From the NCBI RefSeq assembly GCF_018986735.1, contig NZ_CP065521.1, forward strand, positions 1,612,001 to 1,676,000: DNA of 64,000 bases. Reading direction: 5' to 3'. Position 1 is the stretch's first letter. Every line of letters begins with the position of its first letter. This stretch comes from Schaalia sp. 19OD2882. GTDB taxonomy: Bacteria > Actinomycetota > Actinomycetes > Actinomycetales > Actinomycetaceae. The notes under the pieces were generated by a model. The model saw nothing but the letters and a program-made list of their open reading frames with translations. It was not told where the DNA came from and ran no database searches. The translations under genes were made by a program, and so were the position numbers. Shown piece after piece: positions 1-8,999 of this stretch.

Positions 1-144
1 GTGATTCTTGAAGAGGACATGGGGAGATGCCTGCAGAGTTCCGATTAGCGCAATTCTTCCGCCATTGCCGAGGATTGAACGTTCGGACGGCGAAAGACTA
101 TATCGTAGACCGTGGACCCACCCACCCCTTGAGTAAACATTTTT

Positions 145-428
145 GATTGCCTCAATCCCACCTTTGCAGAATTGAAACGATCAAGGATCGTCTACACAAA
201 AGGCGGCTGGGAACACGGACTCCGCTACCGCTTCTCAAAGAGCGAACGCCCAATCCTGGCCAATGACGGGAGGGTCGCATTTGTCGGAACGATTCATGCC
301 TCACCGCACGTCACATTCAGAGATCGCTCGATAAGGAAGAGGCGTACCACGAGTACGATGTGGAGCTTCAAGGCAAATGGATCTCCGGGCAGTGGGTGCT
401 TCGAGCTTGCATCATTGAGGATGAATGA
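145..428 (+). pseudogene. Decayed DUF6318-like lipoprotein, C-terminal half only
   Basis: This stretch encodes the C-terminal half of the same protein as the intact gene at 1060-1728. The shared block GGWE.GL is at 202, followed by DGRVAF.GT..ASPHVTF. After ASPHVTF (ending at 318) the homologous reading moves to another frame, which continues as ELQGKWISGQWVLRACIIEDE and stops at 426-428. The spacing is one base shorter than in the intact copy, so a single-base deletion between about 319 and 333 explains the break. The lipoprotein signal and the N-terminal half are absent, and bases 1-144 show no recognisable gene. The DNA is visibly more A/T-rich than the rest of the window. It is a pseudogene or an unexpressed donor cassette. 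Confidence 0.7.
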
Positions 429-429
429 A

Positions 430-855
430 ATGCGGCTCATGAAGTGTCGAATAACATGGGTCGACTGGAAGCGAGCGCTTGCGATCGTTTCGACAGTGGG
501 TATGCTCCTTGTCTTAGCTGAAGATGGGCCGGGTCCAGATAGTTCAGGAAATGCGGGCAGTTCTGGCACGGGGTTGGAGTCAGAGGTGGGTGACAATGGT
601 GATCTCAGTGTCAAAGGAACCCAGTGGGAGTCGAGGGCCAGCGACCCCGACTTCTCGCTTTTGGGTCTTGGAGTACCGTCCGCTTCTGAGAGTCCTGTGT
701 TGGAGTCTCTTCCGTCGTATTTGGTGGATCATTCTGGGTTCTGGTGTTACACGCCTGAGCAGATGGAGGAGGTGTTCATGGGGCGTGCTCGGGGTCAGTG
801 TCCGCCCGAGCCGGCAGGTGCGTCGTTCGTGCTCTCCGACTGGGAGGTTGTGTAG
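430..855 (+). pseudogene. Truncated copy of the PKD-like partner protein
   Basis: An ATG at 430 directly follows the stop of the decayed lipoprotein copy, the same arrangement as at 1728/1730. The product would begin with one hydrophobic segment (about residues 15-30) and a Ser/Gly-rich linker. It then contains ESLPSYLVDHSGFWCYTPEQ and the rest of the block identical to 2000-2114. It stops at 853-855 just after LSDWEVV, whereas the intact homologue continues for about 140 residues. The next bases (856-1059) keep scraps of the missing part in shifted frames, for instance a FGDGSNP-like string near 890-905, so the C-terminal PKD-like half has decayed. The 141-residue remnant could still be translated but lacks its main domain. 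Confidence 0.6.
703..817 (+). repeat. 115-bp perfect direct repeat, copy 1
   Basis: Identical over all 115 bases to 2000-2114. It encodes ESLPSYLVDHS onward in both partner-protein copies. Flanking DNA on the left differs strongly between the copies and on the right differs moderately, so this block has been kept identical by recent duplication or gene conversion. Confidence 0.95.
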
Positions 856-1046
856 GGCGGTGGCCGCTGTCATGGTCCGGTCCGCTTCGGGGACGGTTCC
901 AACCCGCTGGTCTTGCAAGGGCTTGACGCTTCCTGCTTGGGTGTGACCGGCCAGGACACCTGTTTCGTCCACTGGCGGGTCGGGCGCGGTGGGGGTGGTT
1001 GTCCACGGATTTGTTCAGTTGTCTTCCATTTGAGTCCTTGAGTATC

Positions 1047-1052
1047 TACTGT
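1047..1052 (+). promoter_or_regulatory. -10 element TACTGT, probable leaderless start
   Basis: TACTGT ends 7 nt before the ATG at 1060, the same geometry as at several other genes here. No convincing -35 hexamer is seen. Confidence 0.45.
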
Positions 1053-1059
1053 AGGGGCC

Positions 1060-1728
1060 ATGGCAAATGAGAGCGGGGCAAGGGTGCTGGCTCGACGCGG
1101 TGCTGGACCCTTGGTAGCAGCGTGCAGCGTGGTGGTGGGGTTGCTGGGCCTGGCAGCCTGTCAGGGCACGGGTGGTGGTCAGAGTGGTGATTCTGCGGGC
1201 TCAGTGGACTCTGCAACCAGTGGTGTCCAGTCGGGTGAGGTTCAGATGTCCGGTGGTTACGTGGTGGGCCCGAACGGGTACTTGCTGCAGCCCGAGGACC
1301 CTGACATGGTCGAACCGGTACTGCCGGCCATCGCCAAGGAACCCAGCGTCGAAGGCGCAGAAGCCTTCATCCGCTACTACCTGGATCTGCTGGCCTACTC
1401 CTGGTACACGGGCGACACCGAGAAACTCGAAGCAGTCTCAGGAAACCCCTGCAAATTCTGCAAAGGCAGAATCAAATTGATCAAGCAACTATACGACAGC
1501 GGTGGCTGGGAACAAGGGTTATATTATCAACTCACTTTGAAAAGGGAGCCCGTTCTGGGAGATGATGGTCGAGTGGCATTCTTTGGGACAGCCAACGCTT
1601 CCCCTCACGTGACATTTGTGGATGGAGGGATTAAAAGAGTTCGCTCTCGAGACTATCGGGTCGAGATTCAAGGGAAATGGATCTCGGGCCAATGGACGCT
1701 ATGGGCATTCATAGTCGACAAGGACTGA
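1060..1728 (+). CDS. DUF6318-like secreted lipoprotein
   Basis: This 222-residue protein begins with a lipoprotein signal: charged N-terminus, hydrophobic run, then lipobox LAAC at about residues 31-34, followed by a Gly/Ser-rich linker. It should be lipid-anchored on the outer face of the membrane. The folded part starts with GGYVVGPNGYL, continues with AEAFIRYYLDLLAYSWYTGD and a CKFC cysteine pair, and ends in EIQGKWISGQWTLWAFI. This matches the DUF6318 family of actinobacterial lipoproteins as I know it; the function is unknown. Codons after CKFC (from about 1453) become clearly A/T-richer, suggesting a mosaic gene. The PKD-like gene starts 1 nt after its stop, so the two are probably cotranslated. 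ATG chosen because the signal peptide starts there. Confidence 0.85.
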   Translation: MANESGARVLARRGAGPLVAACSVVVGLLGLAACQGTGGGQSGDSAGSVDSATSGVQSGEVQMSGGYVVGPNGYLLQPEDPDMVEPVLPAIAKEPSVEGAEAFIRYYLDLLAYSWYTGDTEKLEAVSGNPCKFCKGRIKLIKQLYDSGGWEQGLYYQLTLKREPVLGDDGRVAFFGTANASPHVTFVDGGIKRVRSRDYRVEIQGKWISGQWTLWAFIVDKD

Positions 1729-1729
1729 T

Positions 1730-2596
1730 ATGCAATTCTCGAAACAATTGTGGAACCTTCGGGGGATAAAGTTGACACTTTCGACTGTGATTACGCTAGG
1801 AGTACTCCTTCTTCCAACGCTTGGGGGGCCAGATTATGGCGACTCGGGCAGTGTGGATCACAGTGTTTCAAATTTGGACTCTGACGTCATCGATTCGCAT
1901 ACTGTCTCACTTGGGGGTGGGGAGCAATGGTCGCATTCGAACAATTCTGTCAGCCAATCCATATTTCCAGAGCCAACAACCTCCCCCGAAAACGCTTTCG
2001 AGTCTCTTCCGTCGTATTTGGTGGATCATTCTGGGTTCTGGTGTTACACGCCTGAGCAGATGGAGGAGGTGTTCATGGGGCGTGCTCGGGGTCAGTGTCC
2101 GCCCGAGCCGGCAGATGCGCCCTTCGTGCCCTCCGACTGGCAGATCACACGCAGGGCGCTCGCCACTGTCACGGTCGAGCCCGCCGGGCTGGTCATGCAG
2201 CCCCCGAACCTGGCAGTGGTGGGCATCGCCCAACTGGCCCACGCCACCCGCACCCACCAGGAACACGCGGTGAACATGCTCGGCAAAACAGTCACCATCA
2301 CCTTCCACGCCCAAGAGTTCATCTTCGACTTCGGCGACGGCAGCCACCCGGTGGTCTCCCACGACCCGGGTGCCCCCTACCCGGATATGACCAACCAACA
2401 CACCTATGAAGAGCCAATCGAGTCCACACACCTGACACTGACCACATGGTGGCAAGCAACCGTGACCAACCCGTGGACCGGACACACCATCACCCTGCAC
2501 GAAAAACTCAAAACCGTCGAAACCACACCCCCCTTCGAAGTCAAACACCTCCACATCGCCCTGACCGACACCGCCGAAGAACTCCAAGGACACTGA
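1730..2596 (+). CDS. Membrane-anchored PKD-like domain protein
   Basis: A 288-residue product with an N-terminal hydrophobic segment (about residues 14-30), a low-complexity Ser/Asp linker to about residue 88, and then a conserved part starting ESLPSYLVDHSGFWCYTP. The C-terminal half carries FIFDFGDGSHPVV, DPGAPYPD and HTYEE, the WDFGDGS...HTY pattern of PKD-like beta-sandwich domains found in actinobacterial surface proteins. A role in cell-surface binding is inference. The first about 270 nt are A/T-richer than the rest, continuing the foreign-looking segment that begins inside the upstream lipoprotein. A truncated paralogue lies at 430-855. The start sits 1 nt after the lipoprotein stop. 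Confidence 0.8.
   Translation: MQFSKQLWNLRGIKLTLSTVITLGVLLLPTLGGPDYGDSGSVDHSVSNLDSDVIDSHTVSLGGGEQWSHSNNSVSQSIFPEPTTSPENAFESLPSYLVDHSGFWCYTPEQMEEVFMGRARGQCPPEPADAPFVPSDWQITRRALATVTVEPAGLVMQPPNLAVVGIAQLAHATRTHQEHAVNMLGKTVTITFHAQEFIFDFGDGSHPVVSHDPGAPYPDMTNQHTYEEPIESTHLTLTTWWQATVTNPWTGHTITLHEKLKTVETTPPFEVKHLHIALTDTAEELQGH
2000..2114 (+). repeat. 115-bp perfect direct repeat, copy 2
   Basis: Identical to 703-817 and inside the intact partner gene. The offset of 1297 bp agrees with the offset between the GGWE blocks of the two lipoprotein copies (1299 bp), so the units are almost colinear. Confidence 0.95.
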
Positions 2597-2655
2597 CACA
2601 CCCCAAACCCACCCAAAACAAGACAACAAACAAATCTCACCGAAGGACAAGAGAC

Positions 2656-3495
2656 TCATGGGAGGACAAGAGGGCGGAGTTCCACTTCGTCGACTGCAGC
2701 CCGAAGGCGGGGCGAAGTGGCGATACGGCGCAGAGTTTCCTCGACCTCCGCCCGGCCGGAGTCGACCAAGCGGGCAGCATCCAGTAGGACCTCGACGCGA
2801 ACCAGGACTCCCCCGGCGTGTACGACTCGCACATCCGCCACAGGTCCGCCCGGCGCAACCGCGCCCACATCGGCACCTGTACCCGCGTCAGCACTTGCAC
2901 CGGCAACCTCGACCCGGGTGGCGCGGACAGCCCTGACTCCTGCCAGTTCGCGCAGTTCAGCCAGCAGCTCCAGATCCCGCCACGCCGGCAGCCAGTCGTC
3001 TCCTTGGGCGCATGCGGCAACCGCCGGGCGTGGCAGCACCACCGCCGCGCCGCCCGGATCCATGCAGACCCGACCGCCCGTCTCGACCAGCGCCGCAAGA
3101 CACACCTTGTGGAAGTCGAAGGCAATGGGCCTGTCCTGCGAGCGGTCGGCCAACAGCGAGCCTTGACTGGAGTAGACCACCAAGGCCGGACCGAAGGGGG
3201 TCCCGCAGCGGACGAACTCCACCGGATCGTGCTTCTGCGACCCTACCTCGGGCACGCCTCCTGCGCCCAAGTCGGCCGCAAGCCCTACGACGACCGGCAC
3301 GACGACCCGCTCCTCGCGCAGGGCCGAGACCAGCGCCTCCAGGCGAGCAGCCCCTTGGTCAGCGCCCTCACCCAATGCAAGAGCCGCCGCCGTCAGCGGC
3401 AGCACTTGGCCGTGGTCGGCCCGGTCATGGGCATGCAGACGCAGCCGCGCGGAGATCTTGTTCCGCTGCTCAGCGTCCGGGGCAGGCAGCCTCAC
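2656..3495 (-). CDS. SseB-family protein
   Basis: The 279-residue product has a middle region (about 95-150) reading [13 protein letters not shown]....[16 protein letters not shown]....VCMDPGG, which resembles the SseB domain of actinobacterial proteins encoded beside priA. Function is not established. The GTG start overlaps the priA stop as GTGA, so it is the last gene of the histidine transcript and translationally coupled. The N-terminal 30 residues are poorly conserved and a later start is possible. The C-terminal third, rich in Ala/Val/Arg, has no recognised domain. Confidence 0.7.
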   Translation of the reverse strand: MRLPAPDAEQRNKISARLRLHAHDRADHGQVLPLTAAALALGEGADQGAARLEALVSALREERVVVPVVVGLAADLGAGGVPEVGSQKHDPVEFVRCGTPFGPALVVYSSQGSLLADRSQDRPIAFDFHKVCLAALVETGGRVCMDPGGAAVVLPRPAVAACAQGDDWLPAWRDLELLAELRELAGVRAVRATRVEVAGASADAGTGADVGAVAPGGPVADVRVVHAGGVLVRVEVLLDAARLVDSGRAEVEETLRRIATSPRLRAAVDEVELRPLVLP

Positions 3496-4232
3496 GCTTG
3501 GGCCCGCCCGGCGGCCACATCCAGGGCCTGCACCAAGGTGAATGCGCCCGTGTACAGCGCCTTGCCGACGATCGCCCCCTCGACTCCGACCGGTACCAGC
3601 TCACGCAGTGCGGCAATGTCCGCCAGGTTCGACACTCCGCCGGAGGCGATGACGGGGGCCGATGTGGCCTCGCACACGCGGCGCAGCAGATCCAGGTTCG
3701 GCCCCGACAGCATCCCGTCACGCGCCACATCGGTGACGACATAGCGTGAGCAACCGGCGGCGTCCAGACGCTCGATCGTCTCCCACAGGTTCCCGCCGTC
3801 CTTCGTCCAGCCGCGCGCGGACAGGGTCTCGCCGCGCACGTCCAGGCCCACGGCGATCCGGTCACCGTGGGCGGCGATGACCCGCTCGGTCCACTCCGGG
3901 TCCTCCAAGGCGGCGGTGCCCAGGTTCACGCGCCGCGCGCCCGCTTCCAGCGCGCGGGCAAGAGAGGCGTCGTCACGGATACCGCCGGAGAGCTCGACGT
4001 GGATGGGCACTTCCGCGGTGATGGAGGTGAGCAGCTCCGCGTTGGACCCCCGCCCGAAGGCGGCATCCAGGTCCACCAAGTGCAGCCAAGTGGCGCCGGC
4101 CTCGACGAAGGACCGGACTGCATCCAGCGGATGCCCGTAGGCGGTCTCGGTGCCGGCCTCGCCCTGGGTGAGGCGCACAGCCTTGCCGTCGACCACGTCG
4201 ACGGCCGGCAGGAGAATCAGTTCGTCGGTCAT
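3492..4232 (-). CDS. priA: Phosphoribosyl isomerase HisA/PriA
   Basis: A 246-residue TIM-barrel isomerase converting ProFAR to PRFAR in histidine synthesis. In many actinobacteria the same enzyme (PriA) also does the TrpF reaction of tryptophan synthesis. Seen in the sequence: [19 protein letters not shown] at the N-terminus with the first catalytic Asp, [26 protein letters not shown], and the second phosphate loop [11 protein letters not shown]. Start at ATG 4232, preceded by AGGAA; longer upstream frames are rejected because the family begins at this point. Whether it is bifunctional cannot be settled without knowing if a trpF gene exists elsewhere. Confidence 0.93.
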   Translation of the reverse strand: MTDELILLPAVDVVDGKAVRLTQGEAGTETAYGHPLDAVRSFVEAGATWLHLVDLDAAFGRGSNAELLTSITAEVPIHVELSGGIRDDASLARALEAGARRVNLGTAALEDPEWTERVIAAHGDRIAVGLDVRGETLSARGWTKDGGNLWETIERLDAAGCSRYVVTDVARDGMLSGPNLDLLRRVCEATSAPVIASGGVSNLADIAALRELVPVGVEGAIVGKALYTGAFTLVQALDVAAGRAQA

Positions 4233-4320
4233 GCGGGGTTCCTTCCGGGATGCAGTCAGGGGACGAGGGCGGGCCGCCATACCTGCCTGAACAGGGCTGA
4301 CGCGCCGCGTGGCGGGCAGG

Positions 4321-4956
4321 TCACAGGGTTCGCAGCCAATTCGCCAGCAACGCCAGACCGGCCTCGCCGGACTTCTCGGGGTGGAACTGCGTGCCGGACA
4401 GGGGCCCGTTCTCCATTGCGGCCACGAAACGCGAGTTGCCATGCCTGGCCCACGTGGTCAGTGGCCTGGCGGTCGGGCCCTCGGCCATGGAGTCAGCGGG
4501 GTCGGTCATGGCCGCATAGGAGTGGACGAAGTAGAAGCGCTGGTCCTCGACCCCGTCGAAGAGTCGAGAGCCCACGGGGACCTCGACTTCGGACCAACCC
4601 ATGTGTGGGACGACAGGCGCGTCCAAGCGCTCGACGGCACCCGGCCACTGTCCAAGCCCCTCGCAGGCGCCCTTTTCGGTGGAGGACTCGAAGAGGATCT
4701 GCTCGCCCACGCACACTCCGAGGACCGCCCGCCCGCCGGACAGGCGCCGGTCGATGAGGCGCGGAGCATCGACGGCGCGCAGAAGGTCCATGACTGCGGC
4801 GAAGGCGCCCACCCCGGGCACCAACAGACCGTCGGCTTCCAGGACCTGGTCGCGGTCTGCCGTCAGGGTGACGTCGGCACCCACCTTTTCCAGTGCACGG
4901 CAGGCGCTGCGCACGTTCCCGGAACCGTAGTCCAGGACGACCACACGTGGAGTCAT
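4321..4956 (-). CDS. hisH: Imidazole glycerol phosphate synthase, glutaminase subunit HisH
   Basis: A 211-residue class I glutamine amidotransferase that hydrolyses glutamine and passes ammonia to His[14 protein letters not shown] opens the protein, the nucleophile cysteine lies in [11 protein letters not shown] (about residue 83), and the His-Glu pair in [10 protein letters not shown] near the C-terminus. The loop around the cysteine is GVCVGEQ rather than the usual GICLGMQ, a mild variant. hisF is not in this window. Start at ATG 4956, 5 nt after the preceding gene's stop; an 88-nt gap separates it from priA. Confidence 0.93.
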   Translation of the reverse strand: MTPRVVVLDYGSGNVRSACRALEKVGADVTLTADRDQVLEADGLLVPGVGAFAAVMDLLRAVDAPRLIDRRLSGGRAVLGVCVGEQILFESSTEKGACEGLGQWPGAVERLDAPVVPHMGWSEVEVPVGSRLFDGVEDQRFYFVHSYAAMTDPADSMAEGPTARPLTTWARHGNSRFVAAMENGPLSGTQFHPEKSGEAGLALLANWLRTL

Positions 4957-4961
4957 GGCGT

Positions 4962-5717
4962 TCACCTTCTCCGGAACCAGCTCATGGGGCCGGGCTTGCG
5001 GCGGGTGGTCCCGTCGGCGGAGACCGAGTCGTCGTAGTCCTTGGGGCAGGTGCGTCCGAGCAGCAGGTCCTCGGCGGCCTGCGGCATGGAGCCGAGCAGG
5101 ACTCCGGCGGGGATCTCGTCCTCGGGGGCACCCGAGACGTAGCGGCGGGCGGAGATCCGTCCGGACACGCCGGGCTCCACCCCGTCGCCCTCGACGAGCC
5201 AGGACATGACGGCCACGGCGCCGTAGCGGGACAGCCGCGAGATGACGCGGGCGACCTCGTCGACGGGTTCGGGCATTGCACGGCATCCGGCAAGGAGGGC
5301 GTCCAATTCGTCCTCGTCCGTGGGGCGCGTCTCGACCCTCAGCCACACGGCGGTCCACGGCTTGAGGCCGACCACGTCGACCTTCTTGCCGGCGAAGGAC
5401 AGGAGGGAGTGCAGGGCTTCGGGAGAAGGCAGTGGCGCAAGGACGAGGGCGACGGACAGGCGTCCGCCTTCCAGGTGCAAGGATTCGTCGACGGGCGTGT
5501 CGAGGGCACTGTTCACGCGATCGGCCGGGGGCGGGGGCACTGCCCCGGATTCGGAGGGCGAGGGCGAGGCTTCGCGGCCCGCCAAGTCCTCGGGAGCATC
5601 CGGGGTGCCGGGATCGGCGGGGGCGTCCGCTGCCCCGGAGATGCCTGCGGCGGCCTCGTCACCGAATTGGGCGACGAGGTCGCGGAACTGGGCGTCGATG
5701 TCATCGCGTTCGTCCAC
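4962..5717 (-). CDS. Uncharacterised protein inside the histidine operon
   Basis: A 251-residue protein with no function I can name. The first 75 residues are acidic and Pro/Ala-rich, and the remainder looks globular and soluble, with [31 protein letters not shown] and [16 protein letters not shown] as its better-ordered stretches. There is no signal peptide or membrane segment. The end is basic ([15 protein letters not shown]). It sits between hisB and hisH, so it is probably cotranscribed with histidine genes, but a metabolic role is only guilt by association. The GTG start follows GGGAGG at a good distance, and a TAGGAT -10 element lies about 46 nt upstream. Confidence 0.7.
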   Translation of the reverse strand: MDERDDIDAQFRDLVAQFGDEAAAGISGAADAPADPGTPDAPEDLAGREASPSPSESGAVPPPPADRVNSALDTPVDESLHLEGGRLSVALVLAPLPSPEALHSLLSFAGKKVDVVGLKPWTAVWLRVETRPTDEDELDALLAGCRAMPEPVDEVARVISRLSRYGAVAVMSWLVEGDGVEPGVSGRISARRYVSGAPEDEIPAGVLLGSMPQAAEDLLLGRTCPKDYDDSVSADGTTRRKPGPMSWFRRR

Positions 5718-5762
5718 TGCCCTGTTCCTCCCTCGATCCGTGCCGTCCGGCGGTTCGCGCCA

Positions 5763-5768
5763 ATCCTA
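5763..5768 (-). promoter_or_regulatory. Candidate internal -10 element TAGGAT in the his operon
   Basis: TAGGAT lies in the 68-bp gap between hisB and the uncharacterised gene. It would give a leader of about 38 nt containing the GGGAGG ribosome binding site. No clear -35 box. Confidence 0.35.
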
Positions 5769-5785
5769 GTCGGTTCCCCGGCCTT

Positions 5786-6406
5786 TCACAGGGTGCCCTT
5801 GGTCGAGGGGATCCCCTCGACCCGCGGATCCGGTTCCACTGCGAAGCGCAGCGCCCGGGCAAGGGCCTTGAACTGGGCCTCGACGATGTGGTGGGGGTCG
5901 CGTCCGGCCAGGACCGTCATGTGCAGGCAGATGCCGGAGTTGTAGGTGAGGGATTCCAGTACGTGGCGGGTCATGGACCCCGTGTAGTGCCCGCCGATGA
6001 GGTGGTACTCCTGCCCGGCGGGCTCGCCCTCGTGGACGACGTAGGGCCGTCCGGCAACATCGACGACGGCACGTGCCAGGGCCTCGTCCAGGGGCACGGT
6101 GGCGTCGGCGAAGCGACGGATTCCGCGCTTGTCGCCAAGGGCCTCCTTCAGGGCCGCGCCGATGCAGATGGCGGTGTCCTCCACCGTGTGGTGCACGTCG
6201 ACCTCCACGTCACCCTGCGCGCGCACGACGAGGTCGATGAGTGAGTGCTTGCCGAGAGCCGTGAGCATGTGGTCGTAGAAGGGTACGCCGGTGGAGATCT
6301 CGGTGCGGCCGGTCCCGTCCAGGTCCATCTCCACGTGGACCGTGGACTCCGAGGTGGTGCGGTCGATGACGGCGACGCGGCGTCTGGGGGCGGGGTGAGT
6401 GCTCAT
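5786..6406 (-). CDS. hisB: Imidazoleglycerol-phosphate dehydratase
   Basis: A 206-residue manganese-dependent dehydratase making imidazole acetol-phosphate, the substrate of HisC. Metal-ligand motifs are intact: [27 protein letters not shown] and, near the end, [18 protein letters not shown]. It is the monofunctional form, without the phosphatase half seen in enterobacteria. The ATG overlaps the hisC stop as ATGA, so coupling to hisC fixes the start. Confidence 0.96.
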   Translation of the reverse strand: MSTHPAPRRRVAVIDRTTSESTVHVEMDLDGTGRTEISTGVPFYDHMLTALGKHSLIDLVVRAQGDVEVDVHHTVEDTAICIGAALKEALGDKRGIRRFADATVPLDEALARAVVDVAGRPYVVHEGEPAGQEYHLIGGHYTGSMTRHVLESLTYNSGICLHMTVLAGRDPHHIVEAQFKALARALRFAVEPDPRVEGIPSTKGTL

Positions 6407-7542
6407 CGGATGACCTCCAGCAGCGAGTTCCTGAACAGTTCCATTTCTTCCGGGGTTCCCACGCTCACGCGCAGCCACCCCTGGGGGCCGACGACCCGGA
6501 TGAGGACTCCCCGCTCCAGCAGGCCCCGGAAGACTGCCTCACGGTCCTCGAAGGTGCCGAAGAGGACGAAGTTCGCATCCGACGGGGCGGTGCGCAACCC
6601 CTGGTCGCCCAGCCATGTGACCAGGGCGTCACGCTCTGCGCGCAAGGAGGCGACCTGGGCCATGAGTTCATTCGCGTGGCGCAGGGCGGCCAAGGCCGCG
6701 GCCTGGGTGAGGGCGGAGAGGTGGTAGGGCAGGCGCACGAGCATGACGGCGTCGAGGACCTCACGCGAAGCGCTCATGTACCCCAGGCGCAGGCCCGCCA
6801 TGCCGAAAGCCTTCGACATGGTGCGGGTGACGACCAGGTGCGGGTTGCCGGCCAGCAGCTCCAAGGCGGAGGGGACTCCCTCGCGTCGGAATTCGCTGTA
6901 GGCCTCGTCGATGACGACCAGGCTGGCGCAGACTCGCCCGTCCTCCTGCGGCCCGGTGGTGCGGGCCAGGTCCAGGACCTTCATCTGGACCTCGACGGGC
7001 AGGGCCGTGCCTGTGGGGTTGTTCGGGCTGGCCAGCAGGACCACGCTGGGGCGTTCCTCGCGCATGACGCGCTGGACGACCTGCAGGTCCAATTCGAAGT
7101 CCTCACCCCTGGCGCCCTGCACCCATCGGGTGTTCGTGTCGCGCGCGTACCCGTGGTACATGGAGTAGGTCGGTGCGAAACTCACCACCGTACGGCCGGG
7201 GCCTCCGAACGCCTGCAGCAGTTGCACCATGATCTCGTTGGACCCGTTGGCAGCCCACAGTGTCTCCGGCTCCCGCCGCACACCCGATTCGACCTCCAAG
7301 TAGTCGGCCAGAGCCTGGCGCAGCTGCGGGAAGTCACGGTCCGGGTAGCGGTTGAGAGTGCCGGCCGCCTCACGCACACTCGCCGCAATGTCCTCGACGA
7401 CCTCGTCGGAGGGGGCGTAGGGGTTCTCGTTGACGTTGAGGCAGGCCTTCACACGGAGCTGGGGAGCCCCGTAGGGTTCGAGTCCTGCCAGGTCGGCGCG
7501 CACCGGCAACAGGAGGTCCGAGGGCGGGTTTGCGGCACTCAC
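6403..7542 (-). CDS. hisC: Histidinol-phosphate aminotransferase
   Basis: A 379-residue fold-type I PLP aminotransferase acting between HisB and HisD. N-terminal substrate loop [50 protein letters not shown], and the PLP lysine in [17 protein letters not shown]. The GTG start overlaps the hisD stop as GTGA; upstream codons in the same frame lie within hisD and are not homologous to the family. Confidence 0.95.
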   Translation of the reverse strand: MSAANPPSDLLLPVRADLAGLEPYGAPQLRVKACLNVNENPYAPSDEVVEDIAASVREAAGTLNRYPDRDFPQLRQALADYLEVESGVRREPETLWAANGSNEIMVQLLQAFGGPGRTVVSFAPTYSMYHGYARDTNTRWVQGARGEDFELDLQVVQRVMREERPSVVLLASPNNPTGTALPVEVQMKVLDLARTTGPQEDGRVCASLVVIDEAYSEFRREGVPSALELLAGNPHLVVTRTMSKAFGMAGLRLGYMSASREVLDAVMLVRLPYHLSALTQAAALAALRHANELMAQVASLRAERDALVTWLGDQGLRTAPSDANFVLFGTFEDREAVFRGLLERGVLIRVVGPQGWLRVSVGTPEEMELFRNSLLEVIR

Positions 7543-8861
7543 GAGGCGCTCCCCTTCCCTTGTCGAACCAGTGCCGCAGCGCCGTGGGCGGGCAGGTCCT
7601 CGGCGCGGGCGAGCCTGTCGAGGTGTCCGGCAAGGCCTGCGAGTGCGTCCTCGGAATACTCGACCACCTGCTGGCTGCGCAGGTACTGGGTGACGTTGAG
7701 TCCACTGGCGAAGCGGGCGGTTCCTCCGGTGGGCAGCACATGGTTGGACCCGGCCACGTAGTCCCCGAGCGGCACCGGCGTCCACGGCCCGACGAAGACG
7801 GCACCGGCGTTTCGCACACGGGCGGCAACTCCTGCGGCGTCGCGGGTCTGGACTTCAAGATGTTCGGCGGCATAGGCGTCGACGACCGCGAGCCCCTGCT
7901 CCATGTCGTCGACCAGGACGATGCCGGACTGGGGGCCCTCCAGGGCGGTGAGGATCCGCTGGGTGTGGACGGTGGCGTAGGCCTGCTCGCGTACGAGGGC
8001 GTCCACGCGGTCGGCCAGATCTGCGGAGTCGGTGACCAGGACCGACGCGGCTGCCGGGTCGTGTTCGGCCTGGCTCACGAGGTCGGCGGCGACGAAGCGC
8101 GCATCCGCACTGTCGTCGGCCAGGACGGCGATCTCCGTGGTGCCGGCTTCGGCGTCGATGCCGACCTTGCCTTGGACGACCCGTTTGGCGGCGGCCACGT
8201 AGATGTTGCCGGGACCGGTGACGACGTCCACGGGGCGCAGGACCTCTCCTTCGTCGGTGAGGCCATGGGCCAGGGCGGCGATCGCCTGGGCTCCACCGAT
8301 CGCCCAGACTTCGTCCACACCGAGCAGCGCGCAGGCAGCAAGGATGGTCGGATGCGGAAGTCCGCCGAAGTCGGCCTGCGGGGGTGAGGCCAGCGCGATG
8401 GAGGCCACACCCGCCACTTGGGCGCACACGACGTTCATGACCACCGAGGACGGGTAGACCGCAAGGCCGCCGGGCACGTACAGGCCGACTCGCTCGACGG
8501 GCACCCACCTCTGGGTGATGCGGCCACCGGGAACGACCTCGACCGAGGAGGGGGCGGGAAGCTGTTGGGTGTGTCCGGTGCGCGCGTGAGCGATGGCCAC
8601 CTCCAGTGCCGCGCGCACATCGGGGTCCAATCCGTCCAAGGCCGCGGTGAGGGCGGCGGCGGGCACACGCAGACGCCGTGGGCGCACGTGGTCGAATCGC
8701 TCGGCCAATTCGTACAGGACGGGGGCACCCTCGGTGCGCACGAGTTCAACGATGGGGGCGACGACCTCGACCGCTCCGGCGGTGTCGAGGGCGGCGCGCG
8801 GCATCACTGCAGCCAACTCGGTGGTCTCGGCAGTGGTACCGCGCAGGTCGATTCGTCTCAT
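7539..8861 (-). CDS. hisD: Histidinol dehydrogenase
   Basis: A 440-residue zinc enzyme that oxidises histidinol to histidine with NAD in two steps. Characteristic strings: [34 protein letters not shown] [24 protein letters not shown], and the zinc/active-site segment [18 protein letters not shown]. It is the first gene of the histidine operon. TAAGCT ends 6 nt before the ATG and there is no ribosome binding site, so the mRNA is probably leaderless. Divergent from the LCP gene. Confidence 0.96.
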   Translation of the reverse strand: MRRIDLRGTTAETTELAAVMPRAALDTAGAVEVVAPIVELVRTEGAPVLYELAERFDHVRPRRLRVPAAALTAALDGLDPDVRAALEVAIAHARTGHTQQLPAPSSVEVVPGGRITQRWVPVERVGLYVPGGLAVYPSSVVMNVVCAQVAGVASIALASPPQADFGGLPHPTILAACALLGVDEVWAIGGAQAIAALAHGLTDEGEVLRPVDVVTGPGNIYVAAAKRVVQGKVGIDAEAGTTEIAVLADDSADARFVAADLVSQAEHDPAAASVLVTDSADLADRVDALVREQAYATVHTQRILTALEGPQSGIVLVDDMEQGLAVVDAYAAEHLEVQTRDAAGVAARVRNAGAVFVGPWTPVPLGDYVAGSNHVLPTGGTARFASGLNVTQYLRSQQVVEYSEDALAGLAGHLDRLARAEDLPAHGAAALVRQGKGSAS

Positions 8862-8867
8862 GTGCTC

Positions 8868-8873
8868 AGCTTA
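8868..8873 (-). promoter_or_regulatory. hisD -10 element TAAGCT (leaderless)
   Basis: TAAGCT is followed by six bases and then the hisD ATG, placing the expected transcription start at the initiation codon. On the plus strand of the same gap TACGGT at 8957-8962 is a candidate -10 for the LCP gene. Confidence 0.5.
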
Positions 8874-8999
8874 CGTGGCTCCCCGCCAGCGGGTTCCCGG
8901 CTTCCACGGCACGAACAAGACTGCTGGACGTCCAGCGGGCACACAGGCAAAGGGGCTACGGTTGGGTCCGCCCGGCAGGACATGTGAGGAGGAGTCACG

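Noticed and set aside
1..144. Gene starting at the left edge
   Set aside because: All frames are short; no similarity to the N-terminal half of the downstream lipoprotein could be recognised.
2597..2655. Terminator between the convergent PKD-like and SseB-like genes
   Set aside because: No inverted repeat of useful length is present in the 59-bp gap, which is A/C-rich on the plus strand.
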